Shown here: positions 62,205 to 64,000 of the stretch, in pieces
How positions within the stretch are numbered: position 1 is the first letter of the stretch
Layout: the number at the start of each line of letters is the position of its first letter
Assembly: GCF_024623725.1 (NCBI RefSeq)
Contig: NZ_JANKHG010000017.1
Coordinates: 225,265 to 289,264 of the forward strand
Length of the DNA: 64,000 nt
Reading direction: 5' to 3'
DNA from: Limnobacter parvus
GTDB lineage: Bacteria; Pseudomonadota; Gammaproteobacteria; Burkholderiales; Burkholderiaceae_B
Notes under the pieces: model-generated
What the model was told of the DNA's origin: nothing
Seen by the model: the letters and a program-made list of their open reading frames with translations, nothing else
The model's database searches: none
Position numbers and translations under genes: made by a program

Positions 62205-62210
62205 TTTTTT

Positions 62211-62236
62211 CCCCCGTTGGCAAACGGGGGTACAAT
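62211..62236 (+). promoter_or_regulatory. Inverted repeat and -10-like box before the ArsR-type gene
   Basis: CCCCCGTT (62211-62218) pairs with AACGGGGG (62223-62230), loop GGCA. A TACAAT follows at once (62231-62236). T residues lie before, not after, the stem, so a terminator is unlikely. It could be the operator of the regulator gene that starts at 62268. Confidence 0.4.
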
Positions 62237-62267
62237 CTTAACAATACACAAATACTACGGTCATGCA

Positions 62268-62612
62268 ATGAGCGAACTGGATACCCTGTTGGAACAAGTT
62301 TCCGGCTACTTTGCTGTGCTTTCCGAGCCGACCCGGCTTAAGATTATTCACGCTTTGTGTAACGGTGAAAAGTCTGTCAACGACATTGTTGACGAGGTCG
62401 ATTCCACCCAATCCAATATTTCACGCCACTTGAACTTGATGTACAGGGCAGGGGTTTTGCAGCGCCGCAAGGAAGGCACGCTGGTTTTGTATCAGGTGAA
62501 AGAGCCCACAGTGGTGGAGTTGTGTCGCACAGTGTGTGTGCATGTGGCCGCCAAAATGGACGCAGTACCCGCAGAGCCCACCCAACTAAGCGACTTTTTC
62601 AGACAGAAATAA
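62268..62612 (+). CDS. ArsR/SmtB-family transcriptional regulator
   Basis: This 114-residue winged-helix repressor has the ArsR pattern: FAVLSEPTRLKIIHALCNGE, VNDIVDEVDSTQSNISRHLNLM (recognition helix) and LQRRKEGTLVLYQV (wing). Two Cys in ELCRTVCVHV near the C-terminus could sense a metal or sulfur species. The ATG at 62268 is chosen because homologues start close to the first helix; the frame is open to 62217. Its target may be itself, through the inverted repeat upstream. No transporter or sox gene is nearby in the window. Confidence 0.9.
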   Translation: MSELDTLLEQVSGYFAVLSEPTRLKIIHALCNGEKSVNDIVDEVDSTQSNISRHLNLMYRAGVLQRRKEGTLVLYQVKEPTVVELCRTVCVHVAAKMDAVPAEPTQLSDFFRQK

Positions 62613-62613
62613 A

Positions 62614-62653
62614 AAAACCGGCCATACGAATTGAATCGAACGGCCGGCTTTTC
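62614..62653. terminator. Probable terminator between the ArsR-type and ACBP genes
   Basis: AACCGGCC (about 62616-62623) pairs with GGCCGGCTT (about 62642-62650) with one bulged base and is flanked by A on the left and four T on the right. It can serve both convergent genes. Confidence 0.6.
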
Positions 62654-62666
62654 ATCGAAATTCAGC

Positions 62667-62921
62667 TTATTTCAGCGATTCAATCAAGTCGATGTAGTTT
62701 TGCATCGCTTGCTCATTGCTAGTGCCTTCAAGGCCTTTCCATGCGTCGTATTTGGCGCGACCAACAATGTCGGTAAAGCCTGGGCGCTTGCCGGTGTTGT
62801 CTCCTTCACTGGCTTGCTTGAACAGTGCATAAATTTTCAGCAGCGTTTGATTGTCTGGGCGGGCTGGCAGTGATTTAGATTCAGCCACCGCTTTTTCAAA
62901 ACGGGCTTTCAGGTCGCTCAT
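62667..62921 (-). CDS. Acyl-CoA-binding protein
   Basis: This 84-residue four-helix protein matches the ACBP family: FEKAVAESKSLPARPDNQ, LKIYALFKQASEGD, and KYDAWKGLEGTSNEQAMQNYI. It would bind long-chain acyl-CoA in the cytoplasm, buffering or delivering it. AGGAG lies before the ATG. ACBP is common in eukaryotes and patchy in bacteria. It is 18 bases downstream of the TetR-type gene on the same strand, so the two may be co-transcribed. Confidence 0.93.
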   Translation of the reverse strand: MSDLKARFEKAVAESKSLPARPDNQTLLKIYALFKQASEGDNTGKRPGFTDIVGRAKYDAWKGLEGTSNEQAMQNYIDLIESLK

Positions 62922-62939
62922 AAATTCTCCTAAGTCTTG

Positions 62940-63608
62940 TTATGTGTTTTCGTCAGTAATAAAAGATTGCGCCAAGCTTTCGAAAAGTTCTTTCGCGTTG
63001 CCCTGAAGGTAGGGGGCCAGCAGGCACATCACCTGATAAACGCCATTGGCCAGGGCTGCACTCATGGTGGCCTCATCATTGAAATGGCGGGGGTCTCTCA
63101 CGTATTCAAATGAAAGCCAGTAGGTGGCCACCACGACCATGTTTGTGGCCAAGGCGTTGATTTGTGCTTGCGAAGCCATCATGTCGCCCGACTCTACCAA
63201 ACCCTGACACAAACGACGCGCCACATCCACTTTGTGTTTCAGGATACGTTTGAAATGTATCTCAAGTGTGCGGTTGCGTGACAGCAAATCGTTCAAGTCA
63301 CGGTATAGAAAGCGATAGCGCCAAATCAGTTCGAACGACACTTGCAGGTAAAGCCATGCGTCTTCAATATTGGCTTGGCGGTTGCCAGGTACATCCAGCA
63401 AGCCGTCAATTTCTTTCTCGAAGCTCGCAAAAATGCTGTTGACAATGTCGTCTTTATTTCGGAAGTGATAATACAAATTACCGGGGCTGATATTCATTTC
63501 ATCAGCAATCACCGTGGTCGTAATGTTTGGCTCTCCAAATTCATTGAAAAGCCGCAGCGACAAATCAAGGATTCGTTCTCTTGTTCTTCTTGGAGGCTTG
63601 CGTTCCAT
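62940..63608 (-). CDS. TetR/AcrR-family transcriptional regulator
   Basis: The product (about 222 residues) has an N-terminal helix-turn-helix domain of the TetR type: RERILDLSLRLFNEFGEPNIT, then VIADEMNISPGNLYYHFRNKDDIV. The larger C-terminal part is a ligand-binding domain of unknown ligand; the position next to the acyl-CoA-binding protein suggests a fatty acyl effector. The ATG at 63608 has AGGAG 11 bases upstream. An ATG at 63650 would add 14 residues. Confidence 0.92.
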   Translation of the reverse strand: MERKPPRRTRERILDLSLRLFNEFGEPNITTTVIADEMNISPGNLYYHFRNKDDIVNSIFASFEKEIDGLLDVPGNRQANIEDAWLYLQVSFELIWRYRFLYRDLNDLLSRNRTLEIHFKRILKHKVDVARRLCQGLVESGDMMASQAQINALATNMVVVATYWLSFEYVRDPRHFNDEATMSAALANGVYQVMCLLAPYLQGNAKELFESLAQSFITDENT

Positions 63609-63762
63609 CTTCGGGTCGTCTCCTGTCTGGCCAAAGTCCTGATTGAACATAAGACTTCATGCAGCAAGTCTGTTCTTGGTTTTTTAATTTTAGTTAGTCT
63701 ACGTTGTTTTATCACGCATTTGGGGGACTGCTTACGCAGTAAAAGGACTGAAACAGCGCCAA

Positions 63763-64000
63763 TCAGGCAGCATTTCTTGTTTTTGCAATTCGAAGGTAGC
63801 GATCCAGCTCATTAAGAGAGTCTTCAAGCTGGTCGAATTTCGACACCATAGAGCCCGCACGCGCCGGTTTTTTGGCCACTTTGTTGGCCAATTGCATGCT
63901 TGGGTCTTTCAAAATTTCAAGGTTTAGCTCAAGGCCATGCCTGGAAAATTTCTCGGACAAGTCATAGCGCCGTGCCCAAAGTTCTTCGCGCGTGCGCTGG
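63763..64000 (-). CDS. Hypothetical protein, C-terminal part (runs off the window)
   Basis: The frame is open from the right edge to the stop at 63763 and gives the last 79 residues of a longer protein. The segment is helical, charged and without membrane helices; it contains WARRYDLSEKFSRHG and ends in LDRYLRIAKTRN. I do not recognise the family. A TTG at 63960 is not a likely start, because the frame continues upstream. A small inverted repeat (ACTGC-TTAC-GCAGT) lies after the stop. Confidence 0.6.
   Translation of the reverse strand, partial: QRTREELWARRYDLSEKFSRHGLELNLEILKDPSMQLANKVAKKPARAGSMVSKFDQLEDSLNELDRYLRIAKTRNAA

Overview
This 64 kb window reads as ordinary chromosome of a free-living Gram-negative betaproteobacterium of the order Burkholderiales. 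The evidence is a 14-gene complex I operon that ends in a DUF2818 gene, the order tpiA-secG-tRNA-Leu-nuoA, the run pyrG-kdsA-eno-ftsB, an operon with trpS, dapA and bamC, and LPS genes (kdsA, lpxH). A Limnobacter-like genome would fit, but that is inference from synteny and general appearance; no database search was possible. I see no rRNA, prophage, insertion sequence, integrase, CRISPR array or plasmid functions.

Layout. 1-590: end of tpiA, secG and tRNA-Leu(GAG), closed by a terminator. 675-15430: nuoA to nuoN plus a DUF2818 membrane protein. 15515-19489: a small lipoprotein, a structured gene-free stretch, ETF-ubiquinone oxidoreductase (minus strand) and a two-subunit 3-oxoacid CoA-transferase. 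19601-23856: pyrG, kdsA, eno, ftsB. 23853-25339: a gamma-carbonic anhydrase-like gene and hslO (minus). 25421-32993: a tight plus-strand operon of nine genes: DUF455, PHP phosphoesterase, YciO-type protein, site-2 protease, trpS, methyltransferase, dapA, bamC, MBL hydrolase. 33077-42981: a proline-repeat lipoprotein, a RoxA-type oxygenase, slyD, a phosphoesterase with mutS, suhB, trmJ, cysE, lpxH and a cyclophilin. 42993-45431: L,D-transpeptidase and TPR envelope proteins. 45623-52231: cysS, AlkA-type glycosylase, accA, tilS, DEDDh exonuclease and an SF1 helicase. 52266-57000: a surface-antigen-like protein, FATP-like acyl-CoA synthetase, lipase-like lipoprotein, membrane protein, a 41-residue small protein and a phasin. 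57075-60344: a TAXI-type TRAP transporter. 60603-64000: prfC, an ArsR-type regulator, acyl-CoA-binding protein, a TetR regulator and an incomplete gene.

How the genes work together. Complex I and ETF-QO both feed electrons to ubiquinone. The CoA-transferase, FATP-like ligase, acyl-CoA-binding protein, phasin and TetR regulator point to a life on fatty acids or other carboxylates, possibly with storage granules. The TAXI transporter would import an organic acid. The rest is housekeeping.

I found no convincing new multi-gene system. The best leads are (a) a helicase whose N-terminal NERD-like domain appears to have lost its nuclease residues and which directly follows a DEDDh exonuclease gene; (b) adjacent TPR and L,D-transpeptidase genes that seem to share a C-terminal domain; (c) terminator or hairpin elements in unusual places (inside lpxH, over the ftsB ribosome binding site, between the TAXI binding protein and permease genes); and (d) a 41-residue membrane protein gene with its own terminator.
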